A stretch of DNA of 22,208 bases, taken from CAYVMP01 sp964452635 (GTDB lineage Bacteria > Patescibacteriota > Minisyncoccia > Phycocordibacterales > DATDWN01). The stretch lies in assembly GCA_964452635.1 (NCBI GenBank), contig CAYVMP010000011.1, positions 1 through 22,208 on the forward strand. Reading direction: 5' to 3'. This document shows positions 14,762 through 21,298 of this stretch, piece after piece. Position numbers and translations under genes: made by a program. Position 1 is the stretch's first letter. The number at the start of each line of letters is the position of its first letter. The notes below the pieces were generated by a model. That model made no database searches and had not been told where the DNA came from. It saw only the letters and a program-made list of their open reading frames with translations.

Positions 14762-14770
14762 TGCTATAAA
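14762..14770 (+). promoter_or_regulatory. Extended -10 promoter of the lysozyme-fold-like gene
   Basis: TGC-TATAAA (14762-14770) followed by 8 nt and the ATG at 14779. No strong -35 is seen. Likely leaderless or nearly so. Confidence 0.5.
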
Positions 14771-14778
14771 ACATATTC

Positions 14779-15630
14779 ATGTTTAAAAAAATCGCATTTG
14801 GAATACTCATTATCTTCGCATGTATCGGTTTCGTACTCACGGCTGGCTTTTTTGCTATCAAATTTGGTTTCACCAATAGTAAAGGAATCGTCGACAATCA
14901 GCGTGCGGATTTCCTTTCATCTGATACCAGTGCTACTTCTGGAGGCAAAGAAACATACTATTGGCAAACACTTCCTGAGTGGATTACCCTCAAAAGTTCT
15001 ATTGTGAAGGACAAAGCCGTCATATATCGTGCAGCTGCAACTGCCGGTGTCTCTCCCCGACTCATAGTGGCAAACCTTGCTGTGGAGCAGATGAGATTTT
15101 TCTTTGACGACCGAGAATCATATAAAAAATTCTTTGAGCCACTAAAAATTCTTGGTAGCCAGACCAAATTTTCTTGGGGTGTGATGGGCATCAAAGAAGA
15201 TACTGCAATACAAATCGAGAATCATTTGAAAGACAAAACATCTCCGTACTATCTTGGATCACAGTACGAACACATACTTGATTTCCCTACGCCGAACACA
15301 TCATTGATTGATGCGGAACCACCATTAACTATTTCTGAGATGCGTTTTACGAGAATGACCGATCAACACAACCACTACTACAGCTATCTGTATGCTGGAC
15401 TATATATAAAACAAATCATTGCACAATGGAGTGCATCCGGATTTGATATTTCAAAAAAACCAGATATCATCTCGACTCTCTACAACATTGGATTCACAAA
15501 TTCAAAACCAAACGCGAACCCAAGCTCTGGAGGCGCACCAATCCCTATTGGTGACAGAATATACAGCTTCGGCTCTCTCGCAGGTGAATTCTACTATTCA
15601 AACGAACTCCTCGACGAATTCCCAAGGTAA
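14779..15630 (+). CDS. Signal-anchored protein with possible lytic transglycosylase/lysozyme-like fold
   Basis: A 283-residue envelope protein. Residues 5-28 form a TM anchor. The rest is predicted extracellular and mostly helical. AAATAGVSPRLIVANLAVEQMR (about 85-106) with E103, then FSWGVMGIKEDTA (131-143), resemble the order of catalytic Glu and the S-x-G-[LVM]-M-x-I motif of SLT-type transglycosylases. A later STLYNIGF is like the (A/L)YNxG motif of that fold. On this basis I suggest peptidoglycan cleavage or a related lysozyme-like function, but the similarity is by pattern only. It has its own promoter and is separated from the converging zinc-finger gene by a hairpin at 15678-15698. 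Confidence 0.6.
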   Translation: MFKKIAFGILIIFACIGFVLTAGFFAIKFGFTNSKGIVDNQRADFLSSDTSATSGGKETYYWQTLPEWITLKSSIVKDKAVIYRAAATAGVSPRLIVANLAVEQMRFFFDDRESYKKFFEPLKILGSQTKFSWGVMGIKEDTAIQIENHLKDKTSPYYLGSQYEHILDFPTPNTSLIDAEPPLTISEMRFTRMTDQHNHYYSYLYAGLYIKQIIAQWSASGFDISKKPDIISTLYNIGFTNSKPNANPSSGGAPIPIGDRIYSFGSLAGEFYYSNELLDEFPR

Positions 15631-15677
15631 TATTATTCAAATCTAAATTCACATATATAAATACAAACTTAGATTTA

Positions 15678-15698
15678 AAAGGCAGCTAAGCTGCCTTT
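15678..15698. terminator. Intrinsic terminator between converging genes
   Basis: A 9-bp stem (15678-15686 with 15690-15698, AAAGGCAGC/GCTGCCTTT) with a 3-nt loop. In the minus direction it is followed by TAAA and includes the stop codon of the zinc-finger gene; in the plus direction by CCCTCTTT. It probably serves the minus-strand unit mainly. Confidence 0.6.
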
Positions 15699-15853
15699 CC
15701 CTCTTTCCGATGATATTCATTGGCACATTTTTGAGAACAACAATAACGCCAACATCCATCACTTGTATTGTATAAATTTGGTGAATCCCCTTCATCAAGG
15801 GGTTTCTTACATTTTTCACAACTTCGATCAGAGAGATCAAAACGGCTTTTCAT
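15686..15853 (-). CDS. Small zinc-ribbon/treble-clef-like protein, 55 residues
   Basis: This is a complete small reading frame starting at ATG 15851-15853, 9 nt after the purE stop codon. It has a ribosome binding site AGGTG overlapping the purE end, suggesting translational coupling. Metal-ligand candidates: C12 and C15 (SCEKC), then C34, C38/C39, C43 and H48 (YCCSQKCANEYH). The pattern C-x2-C...C-x3-4-C-x3-4-C resembles zinc fingers such as those ending in YCS-x-x-C-x-x-x-[FY]H. The rest is highly charged. No family is assigned; a nucleic-acid- or protein-binding zinc module is likely. It is the last gene of the 17046-15686 unit. Confidence 0.78.
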   Translation of the reverse strand: MKSRFDLSDRSCEKCKKPLDEGDSPNLYNTSDGCWRYCCSQKCANEYHRKEGKAA

Positions 15854-15862
15854 CGGGCACCT

Positions 15863-16288
15863 CTAGCGTAGATTATACCCTTTTAGGATTTTGATACAAG
15901 ACAGGGTTGCATTATATATACCGATCTCCCCAATACCACTATTCAACATAGGAACTCCTTTTGGTATTGATATAACCGAGAGCAAGCTTTCCAGTGCACC
16001 CACTTCGCTTTTAGTATTGCCGACCCCAATAACACTAATGCGTGTATCTTTAAGATACCCAGCAATAATAGCAGGAAGATTTGCCACAGAATGAGCAATC
16101 GCAAGAACAACCCCTATGTGTTCTTTTTCAAGATAAATTGGATTAAGTTGTTCAATCAGATCTTTTAAATTTCGATGTGAAGAAATAACTTTAATTTCAA
16201 ATTTAATTTTTGATTCTCGGAGTAATTTCTTAGATTCGACCAAAAGTGGCAAATCACTTTTACTACCAATAACAATAAGAAGTTTCAT
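15863..16288 (-). CDS. purE: PurE-like (AIR carboxylase / N5-CAIR mutase family), divergent
   Basis: A 141-residue flavodoxin-like protein of the PurE family. GSKSDLP (8-14) and SSHRN match the phosphate- and substrate-binding motifs, and the C-terminal ISIPKGVPM...IGEIGIYNATL matches the family's closing region. In contrast the loop that is normally AGxGGAAHLPG reads AIAHSVANLPAII here, so two or more glycines and the conserved histidine are changed. It may be an active but divergent mutase or have a new role; no other purine gene is in the window. Only 6 nt separate its ATG from the encoded CCA end of the upstream tRNA. No ribosome binding site is visible; tRNA processing would leave a nearly leaderless mRNA. 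Confidence 0.82.
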   Translation of the reverse strand: MKLLIVIGSKSDLPLLVESKKLLRESKIKFEIKVISSHRNLKDLIEQLNPIYLEKEHIGVVLAIAHSVANLPAIIAGYLKDTRISVIGVGNTKSEVGALESLLSVISIPKGVPMLNSGIGEIGIYNATLSCIKILKGYNLR

Positions 16289-16294
16289 ATTATT

Positions 16295-16370
16295 TGGTGC
16301 GCGTGCCTGGACTCGAACCAGGGGCCAATTCTGTATAAGAGAATCGCTCTACCAACTGAGCTACACGCGC
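16295..16370 (-). tRNA. tRNA-Ile with anticodon UAU
   Basis: A full cloverleaf on the minus strand. Acceptor stem GCGCGTG/CACGCGC; D arm GCTC...GAGC; anticodon stem ATTCT/AGAAT around the loop CTTATAC, giving anticodon TAT; T arm CCTGG-TTCGAGT-CCAGG. Discriminator A and CCA are encoded (16295-16297). Anticodon UAU reads the AUA isoleucine codon. Most bacteria read AUA with a CAU tRNA modified to lysidine by TilS, so this form is uncommon. It lies 4 nt after the HTH gene and 6 nt before purE, evidently inside one transcript. Confidence 0.95.
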
Positions 16371-16374
16371 ATGT

Positions 16375-17046
16375 TTAATCTATCAGATTTTCTTTCAAAT
16401 ACTTTATACCCATAAGCACGTACATACTCAATATTGTATTATGACATATAATATTGCAAGTACCATGACCAAACCCGTTTTTATAGGTTAAATCAGTTAA
16501 TTTTGATTCTTTTGTGTAAGTTTTTGTAAACTGACTAACTTTTACCCCCAAGGTTTTTCTCCAAAAATCTATATTTGCTTTTTCATCCATATCTTTATAT
16601 AGATGAAGTTTTACTTTTATAGCAGATGCGGGTATACCCAGAAGAATAAGCCATTTTAAGAATACTTTCAACATTGACGGATCAGTATTTCCAAACGTAA
16701 CAGAATTTCTCCGAGTCTTACCGCCCTCAGCCCAATATAGAGCAAAACCTAAAATAAACAAATCTCTTTTTGAAACTACCCCAATTGATTTTTCTGCTTT
16801 TTGAAAAGCAGAATCATACTTTGCCTGTCTCTTTCGTGCCATCGTATTAATATATTTTTCAATCCTGCGCGGATTAAAATCTCGTAACTCTCGAATTCTT
16901 TTTTCAGACAATGGATACTCTCTCAGCCATTCACTTAAAGTACTCTTACTTACCGAAACCAGTGATCTAATTTGGCTATAACTATAACCTTTCTTGCGAA
17001 GAGAAATCACTTTGTCTTTGATCTTTATATTAATCATCTTTGTCAT
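16375..17046 (-). CDS. HTH protein with possible LAGLIDADG-like domain
   Basis: A 223-residue protein. Residues about 8-42 form a helix-turn-helix of the resolvase/Hin type (KVISLRKKGYSYSQIRSLVSVSKSTLSEWL). A charged helix follows (about 55-85). The C-terminal part (about 95-215) begins LFILGFALYWAEGGK, which resembles the LxLGLxxAEG helix of LAGLIDADG folds, then VTFGNTDPSMLKVFLKWL, a pattern seen in such endonuclease-like domains. A DNA-binding regulator or a homing-endonuclease relative are the best guesses. Its -10 box (TGT-TATACT) ends 6 nt before the ATG, so the mRNA is probably leaderless. It is the first gene of the unit with tRNA-Ile, purE and the zinc-finger gene. Confidence 0.72.
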   Translation of the reverse strand: MTKMINIKIKDKVISLRKKGYSYSQIRSLVSVSKSTLSEWLREYPLSEKRIRELRDFNPRRIEKYINTMARKRQAKYDSAFQKAEKSIGVVSKRDLFILGFALYWAEGGKTRRNSVTFGNTDPSMLKVFLKWLILLGIPASAIKVKLHLYKDMDEKANIDFWRKTLGVKVSQFTKTYTKESKLTDLTYKNGFGHGTCNIICHNTILSMYVLMGIKYLKENLID

Positions 17047-17052
17047 ACCTCT

Positions 17053-17061
17053 AGTATAACA
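17053..17061 (-). promoter_or_regulatory. Extended -10 promoter of the HTH/tRNA/purE unit
   Basis: TGT-TATACT on the minus strand (TATACT at 17053-17058). Six nt separate it from the ATG at 17046. No good -35. The start of transcription should coincide with the start codon. Confidence 0.55.
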
Positions 17062-17182
17062 TTTCTATACGATAATCTAGTGGTTTGTACACATGTTATG
17101 ATTTAATTTTGGTGAAGAAAATAAAAGACTTTAAGTATTAATAATTGGGTCGTCTCATCTACCCATTTTTTTGGATGTTGTA

Positions 17183-17219
17183 CATCAAATACCCGTAGAT
17201 CCACTACGGGTATTTGATG
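17183..17219. terminator. Strong hairpin after the cytochrome b5-like gene
   Basis: A perfect 16-bp stem (17183-17198 with 17204-17219) with a 5-nt loop, 16 nt past the stop codon of the gene at 17235. It has no U-tract directly after it on either strand, so it could be a terminator of unusual type, an RNA-stabilising hairpin or a protein-binding palindrome. Nothing else is seen between 17062 and 17182. Confidence 0.55.
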
Positions 17220-17234
17220 GCAACCTAACCTCTT

Positions 17235-18086
17235 TTATTTTGCTAAGACACCAATCTTAAGCGATGCGAGTTCACGTTCTGGATTACCCTGTCCCCCATG
17301 CTGTTGCATAAAGCCCTTAGTCCCCTCGATACCACAGAGTCCGATAATTGCAGACTGACCTCCAGGGTGCTGTGCAATCCACGTGGTGAGATCGTATACA
17401 CTTCCCTGTATGGTAGTGTAACAACTTGTTTTAGTGTTATGTTCTGCCACCTGAGCAAGGGTAAATGTTTTTGCTGTTGATGATGTGTTTGTAGTGACTT
17501 TAGCTACCGGTGTGACAACCGTCGCTCCAGTCTGAACACGATTATCGTCATCATCGTCACCCTCTTCATCGTCATCTCTCCGAACCCCTTGGTTTGAAAT
17601 CGATTTTTTTTCTGATTTTTCTTCTCCAAACTCACCGCGTGAATCCTCACCACGCACTTTCACCACCGCCTCTGTAGAAGTAGAAGTGCCGGAAAATTGG
17701 GCAAACAGTTTAACATGTTCACTGTTTTTTTCTTCTAATTCATTTTCAATTTCTTTACTTGAAACCGTATCACCACCTTTTTTATTCAAATCATCAATAT
17801 GTCTTCGTGCTGAATTAATACTCTCTGCAAATTCAGTATTCAGTTCACGTGTTTTTTCTGACGTTAAATCTCCTTTTTCTTTAAGCTGTTTGGCCTCATC
17901 GAGACGTTTTGAGATGTGTTTGATATCAGTAAGTGCATCATTTTTTGCACCAACTGCAACAAGCGAATCAAGGTTTTCATTAACATGTATTTTGACTGGA
18001 TAGAGCGCATCACCGGGAAGGGATTTCTCAGCAAGAGCTGTTGTTCCTACACCGAGTGAGAGTAATATGAGTAATATAATTGGCAT
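17235..18086 (-). CDS. Secreted DUF5667-like protein with C-terminal cytochrome b5-like heme domain
   Basis: A 283-residue exported protein. Residues 1-19 are a signal peptide, unusual for having no basic residue before the hydrophobic core. Residues about 20-125 match the DUF5667 pattern: SLPGDALYPVKIHVNENLDSL followed by amphipathic helices with RLDEAKQL. A long hydrophilic linker contains a very acidic run (about 170-182). Residues 208-283 form a cytochrome b5-like domain: VYDLTTWIAQHPGG and FMQQHGG supply two histidines (H240 and H263) in the right order to bind heme axially. The expected cysteines C222 and C251 could form a disulphide. An extracytoplasmic electron-transfer or heme-binding role is inferred. 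No redox partner is in the window. Confidence 0.82.
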   Translation of the reverse strand: MPIILLILLSLGVGTTALAEKSLPGDALYPVKIHVNENLDSLVAVGAKNDALTDIKHISKRLDEAKQLKEKGDLTSEKTRELNTEFAESINSARRHIDDLNKKGGDTVSSKEIENELEEKNSEHVKLFAQFSGTSTSTEAVVKVRGEDSRGEFGEEKSEKKSISNQGVRRDDDEEGDDDDDNRVQTGATVVTPVAKVTTNTSSTAKTFTLAQVAEHNTKTSCYTTIQGSVYDLTTWIAQHPGGQSAIIGLCGIEGTKGFMQQHGGQGNPERELASLKIGVLAK

Positions 18087-18112
18087 TGCTATAAAATTTT
18101 AATTATTAAATA

Positions 18113-18132
18113 AATACCACTGTGGTATTATA
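18113..18132. promoter_or_regulatory. Operator-like palindrome overlapping a -10 box
   Basis: AATACCAC-T-GTGGTATT (18113-18129) is a perfect 8-bp palindrome around one base. It overlaps a minus-strand TATAAT (18127-18132) in front of the cytochrome b5-like gene. A second minus-strand TATAAT lies at about 18146-18151. Its position between two divergent genes suits a repressor site. Confidence 0.45.
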
Positions 18133-18169
18133 GAGTCACAGACGTATTATACACCTAACTATTACACAC

Positions 18170-18424
18170 ATGAATAAAAAACTTTGGTTTAAAGCGAAAA
18201 ACTTTGGCTGGGGATGGTATCCAGTTAGTTGGGAGGGGTGGGTCATCATACTCCTCTACTGTGCAGGACTCACACAGTTTATTATGCAGGCAAACTCCAT
18301 AGCTCACTCTGGTAGTGATTTCCTGATTAATCTCTCTATTCCGTTTATAGTCAACACAATCTTCCTTCTCATTATCTGCTACGCACGAGGAGAAAAACCA
18401 GAATGGAGATGGGGTGGGAAATAA
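18170..18424 (+). CDS. Small two-TM membrane protein, 84 residues
   Basis: An 84-residue membrane protein. A Trp-rich amphipathic start (WGWYPVSWEGW, about 13-24) leads into a first TM helix (about 23-40). A polar loop follows, then a second TM helix (about 51-69). The tail is basic and Trp-rich (ARGEKPEWRWGGK). The layout, with Trp-rich segments at both membrane faces, is compact and clearly protein-like. I do not recognise a named function. It is divergent from the cytochrome b5-like gene across the 18087-18169 spacer and has no clear RBS. Confidence 0.75.
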   Translation: MNKKLWFKAKNFGWGWYPVSWEGWVIILLYCAGLTQFIMQANSIAHSGSDFLINLSIPFIVNTIFLLIICYARGEKPEWRWGGK

Positions 18425-18446
18425 AAACAGGTTTCCCTTATCCTTC

Positions 18447-18490
18447 GCCCAATGAGTACATTGTGCATAAGTGTTCGCTTCGCTCCCTTA
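18447..18490. repeat. Dispersed repeat, single copy
   Basis: Bases 18447-18474 equal the reverse complement of 14595-14622 exactly, and 18467-18490 equal 14671-14694 (ATAAGTG...CCCTTA). The last three bases are the stop codon of ftsH. As at the other site it lies at the 3' ends of genes. Confidence 0.8.
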
Positions 18491-20425
18491 CCCCTGATGT
18501 TCAATATCAAGCTTTTTCTTTGGAGTAACACCGTTGATTACAAGTATCTGTTCGAACTCTGCACGTTCAATAGTCTCCACTTCCATGAGGCGATGTGCAA
18601 TCGCATCAAGTAACTTTCGATTTTCTGTTATGTATTTCTCAGCAATATGCATTGCGTCCTTCATGATTCGAGATATTTCAGCATCAACATCTGTTGCAAC
18701 CTTTTCAGAAAAATCTTTCTCCTCAGTACCACGTCCAAATAAAACCTTGCCACCCTGCCCTTCAAGAGCTACAGGTCCGAGCATTTCAGACATACCATAT
18801 TTAGTCACCATATCACGAGCAAGGGCAGTCGATACCTGTAAATCATTTGATGGGCCGGTTGTCAGATCATCGAAAAGCATTTTCTCTGTCACATATCCTC
18901 CGAGAGAAACTGCGATATCAGCAAGAAACTCTTTCTTTGACTGCAACTTTCGATCATCGAGTGGAAGTTTGAGCACATACCCTGCAGCACGTCCGCGAGA
19001 AATGATTGAAATTTTATGAACTGGATCAGCGTACGGAAGGAGGGATGCGAGGATAGCATGTCCCGCCTCGTGATATGCAGTAATCTCCTTTTCTTTCTTC
19101 GAAAGGATGTGACTTTTCCGCTCAGGACCGAGCATCACCTTTTCAATCGAACGGATGAGATCATACTGAGCAATCTGTGTACGATTCTCGCGTGCAGCCA
19201 AAATCGCTCCCTCATTCATGAGTGAATACAAATCTGCTCCAGAAAATCCGGGTGTACGCTCCGCAATCACTGACAGATTCACATCCGGAGCAAAAGGCTT
19301 CTTTGTACTGTGCACTTTGAGGATTTCTTCTCGGTCGTGACGATCAGGCAAATCAAGTGTGACTCGACGATCAAAACGTCCCGGACGAAGGAGTGCGGGG
19401 TCAAGTACATCCGGACGGTTCGTTGCTGCCATGACGATTACTTTCTCATTAGGTTCAAAACCATCCATCTCAACGAGAATCTGGTTGAGTGTCTGCTCGC
19501 GTTCATCATTTCCCCCACCAGCACCAACGCCACGAACACGTCCCACTGCATCTATTTCATCTACAAAAATAATAGCGGGAGCATTTTTCTTTGCCATAAG
19601 AAACAAATCTCGCACACGAGATGCACCGACTCCAACGAACATCTCTACAAACTCAGAACCTGAGATGGAGAAAAATGCTACACCCGCCTCACCTGCCACA
19701 GCTCGAGCCAGAAGTGTTTTACCTGTACCCGGACTACCCATAAGTAGAATTCCCTTTGGAATCCGCGCACCAATGTCGAGAAATTTCTTTGGATTTCGAA
19801 GGAAATCAACAATCTCAGAGAGTTCCTCCTTTGCCTCCTTCGCACCCGCAACATCTTTAAATGTCACTCGCTGTGATGAGTCATTCGGATCAATCATACG
19901 TGCCTTCGACTGACCAAACGTTAGTGCTTGAATACCCGCACCCTTGACCTGACGAGTAATGAACCAAATAAACACGAAAATAAAAACGATAGGTAGAATA
20001 ATTGGAGAAAAGTTGAGTAGCCAATACCCGATTCCATTTTCATTTTTAATATCAACTGCAACCTGACTGAGCTCCTTTGCCGTAACACCGTAGTTTACCA
20101 ACGTCTGAGAGAGTGCCTCGCCGTCTTCTTTTTTTGAGTTTTTCTTTGAACCATCCGCGTATGTCACTTCAAGTGCATTACCCCGAACAATGATAGATGT
20201 AATCGTTCCCGACTTAATATCTGTTGAGAGTTGAGAGAGTGGAACATCCTGAACAGGAGCGTTTCTATTAGAAAACACAGAGTACGCAAACGAAAGGACG
20301 ATAAATATGATGATGACAGAGACAATATAACTAATCACCGAACCCCCATCAGGATCCTTTTTAGGTGAATTTTTCTTAAAATTCATTTTTGGTATTTTTT
20401 CATTCTTCCCTTGGTGTACAGACAT
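18488..20425 (-). CDS. ftsH: ATP-dependent zinc metalloprotease FtsH
   Basis: A 645-residue membrane AAA+ protease that extracts and degrades membrane and soluble proteins, including some tmRNA-tagged ones. Two TM helices (about 31-52 and 134-157) flank a small extracytoplasmic domain. The AAA module has Walker A GSPGTGKT (230-237), Walker B AIIFVDE (284-290) and the second region of homology NRPDVLDPALLRPGRFDRR (336-354). The protease domain has HEAGH (452-456), with D528 in SNDL as the third zinc ligand. All key residues are present. I chose ATG 20423-20425: the in-frame GTG further upstream lies in the -10 box TATACT (20435-20440), which is 9 nt before this ATG, so a leader of at most a few nt is expected. 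Confidence 0.96.
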   Translation of the reverse strand: MSVHQGKNEKIPKMNFKKNSPKKDPDGGSVISYIVSVIIIFIVLSFAYSVFSNRNAPVQDVPLSQLSTDIKSGTITSIIVRGNALEVTYADGSKKNSKKEDGEALSQTLVNYGVTAKELSQVAVDIKNENGIGYWLLNFSPIILPIVFIFVFIWFITRQVKGAGIQALTFGQSKARMIDPNDSSQRVTFKDVAGAKEAKEELSEIVDFLRNPKKFLDIGARIPKGILLMGSPGTGKTLLARAVAGEAGVAFFSISGSEFVEMFVGVGASRVRDLFLMAKKNAPAIIFVDEIDAVGRVRGVGAGGGNDEREQTLNQILVEMDGFEPNEKVIVMAATNRPDVLDPALLRPGRFDRRVTLDLPDRHDREEILKVHSTKKPFAPDVNLSVIAERTPGFSGADLYSLMNEGAILAARENRTQIAQYDLIRSIEKVMLGPERKSHILSKKEKEITAYHEAGHAILASLLPYADPVHKISIISRGRAAGYVLKLPLDDRKLQSKKEFLADIAVSLGGYVTEKMLFDDLTTGPSNDLQVSTALARDMVTKYGMSEMLGPVALEGQGGKVLFGRGTEEKDFSEKVATDVDAEISRIMKDAMHIAEKYITENRKLLDAIAHRLMEVETIERAEFEQILVINGVTPKKKLDIEHQG

Positions 20426-20494
20426 AGTACGAATAGTATACACGAAAAACCTAAAAATAGAAGACGTACCGGAATATGAATATACGCAATATTT

Positions 20495-20503
20495 TGCTAC
20501 ACT
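20495..20503 (+). promoter_or_regulatory. Extended -10 promoter of smpB
   Basis: TGC-TACACT (20495-20503) ends 12 nt before the ATG at 20516, giving a leader of about 5 nt. No RBS is visible in that space. The opposite-facing ftsH promoter (20435-20440) is about 60 nt away. Confidence 0.45.
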
Positions 20504-20515
20504 ATTAAAAATTTC

Positions 20516-20959
20516 ATGTCACTCATCACAAACAAAAAAGCAGGTTTTAACTACGAGATTTTAGAAAAATATACAGCAGGTATAGAGCTTTTTGGATTTG
20601 AAGTGAAGTCACTGCAAAACAGTCACGGCTCTCTCGACGGTGCCCACATAACGATTCGTGGGGGTGAAGCATTCATCGTGGGTATGTTCATTCCTCCGTA
20701 CCAAGTTGGTAACACACCGGCAGAATACGACCCATATCGAAACCGCAAGCTCCTTCTCAATAAAAATGAAATTCGTGATCTCGAAGAAGTAGAAGGAAAA
20801 CAAGGATTGACAGTGGTGCCTATTTCGGTGTACAATAAAGGCAGTAAGATAAAGCTCGATATTGCGTCTGTGAAAGGTAAGAAGAAGTTTGATAAACGCG
20901 AGACACTCAAGAAACGAGAGACTGAACGCGAAACAAACCGAGAATTCAAAGCTCGTTGA
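20516..20959 (+). CDS. smpB: SsrA-binding protein SmpB
   Basis: A 147-residue RNA-binding protein that delivers tmRNA to stalled ribosomes. It has the family's start (NKKAGFNYEILEKYTAGIELFGFEVKS), the EVKSL(Q)-GSLDGA motif, the PPY-x-x-G segment (YQVGNTPAEYDPYRNRKLLL), and the basic KGKKKFDKRETLKKRETERE tail that folds in the decoding centre. The length is typical. It is followed 28 nt later by a GIY-YIG gene and then by the tmRNA gene itself at 21299, so the rescue system is clustered. Confidence 0.96.
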   Translation: MSLITNKKAGFNYEILEKYTAGIELFGFEVKSLQNSHGSLDGAHITIRGGEAFIVGMFIPPYQVGNTPAEYDPYRNRKLLLNKNEIRDLEEVEGKQGLTVVPISVYNKGSKIKLDIASVKGKKKFDKRETLKKRETERETNREFKAR

Positions 20960-20987
20960 CATAACCAATACCTGTATCGCCTAAAGC

Positions 20988-21257
20988 ATGTCTTACACTG
21001 TATACATTTTATATAGCAAGAAAGACCACAAGCTATACGTTGGTTGTACTTCAGATATTGAACAAAGAATTAAAAAACACAATAGTGGTCAAGTTAATGC
21101 AACAAAAAATCGAAGACCTCTTGATTTAATTCATACTGAAATATATGAGGATAAAACAATTGCATTTAACAGAGAGAGGTTTTTAAAAAGTCTCTGGGGT
21201 TCAAGAGAAAAGAAAAAAATCTTGAATGATTACACGGCTAAAACATTTCTGCCTTAA
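20988..21257 (+). CDS. Small GIY-YIG domain protein (UPF0213-like), 89 residues
   Basis: A single-domain GIY-YIG protein. TVYIL (4-8) and LYVGCT (16-21) form the two name motifs. R27, H31 (RIKKHN) and E63 (FNRERFLK) match the conserved catalytic residues. Family members cleave DNA, but the physiological role of these small free-standing forms is unknown. It lies between smpB and the tmRNA gene with no ribosome binding site, and its stop codon is inside a hairpin (21246-21265). Members are frequent in candidate phyla genomes. Confidence 0.88.
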   Translation: MSYTVYILYSKKDHKLYVGCTSDIEQRIKKHNSGQVNATKNRRPLDLIHTEIYEDKTIAFNRERFLKSLWGSREKKKILNDYTAKTFLP

Positions 21258-21265
21258 AGCAGAAA
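21246..21265 (+). terminator. Hairpin at the end of the first GIY-YIG gene
   Basis: A 7-bp stem TTTCTGC/GCAGAAA (21246-21252 with 21259-21265), 6-nt loop, followed by TATTTG. It contains the stop codon. Weak terminator candidate. Confidence 0.4.
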
Positions 21266-21275
21266 TATTTGCCCG

Positions 21276-21296
21276 AACACACCAAAGGTGTGTTTT
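21276..21296 (+). terminator. Hairpin with U-tract directly before tmRNA
   Basis: An 8-bp stem AACACACC/GGTGTGTT (21276-21283 with 21287-21294) with an AAA loop, followed by TT. It ends only 2-3 nt before the tmRNA 5' end, so it may be a terminator of the smpB unit, or a processing signal if the tmRNA is cotranscribed. Confidence 0.45.
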
Positions 21297-21298
21297 AG

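Noticed and set aside
15649..15840. 63-codon minus-strand frame overlapping the zinc-finger gene
   Set aside because: It is out of frame with the 55-residue cysteine-rich protein, which has an RBS, coupling to purE and a zinc-binding pattern.
19359..19913. 184-codon plus-strand frame inside ftsH
   Set aside because: It is antisense to the AAA domain of ftsH, with the low-complexity Ser/Arg composition typical of a shadow frame.
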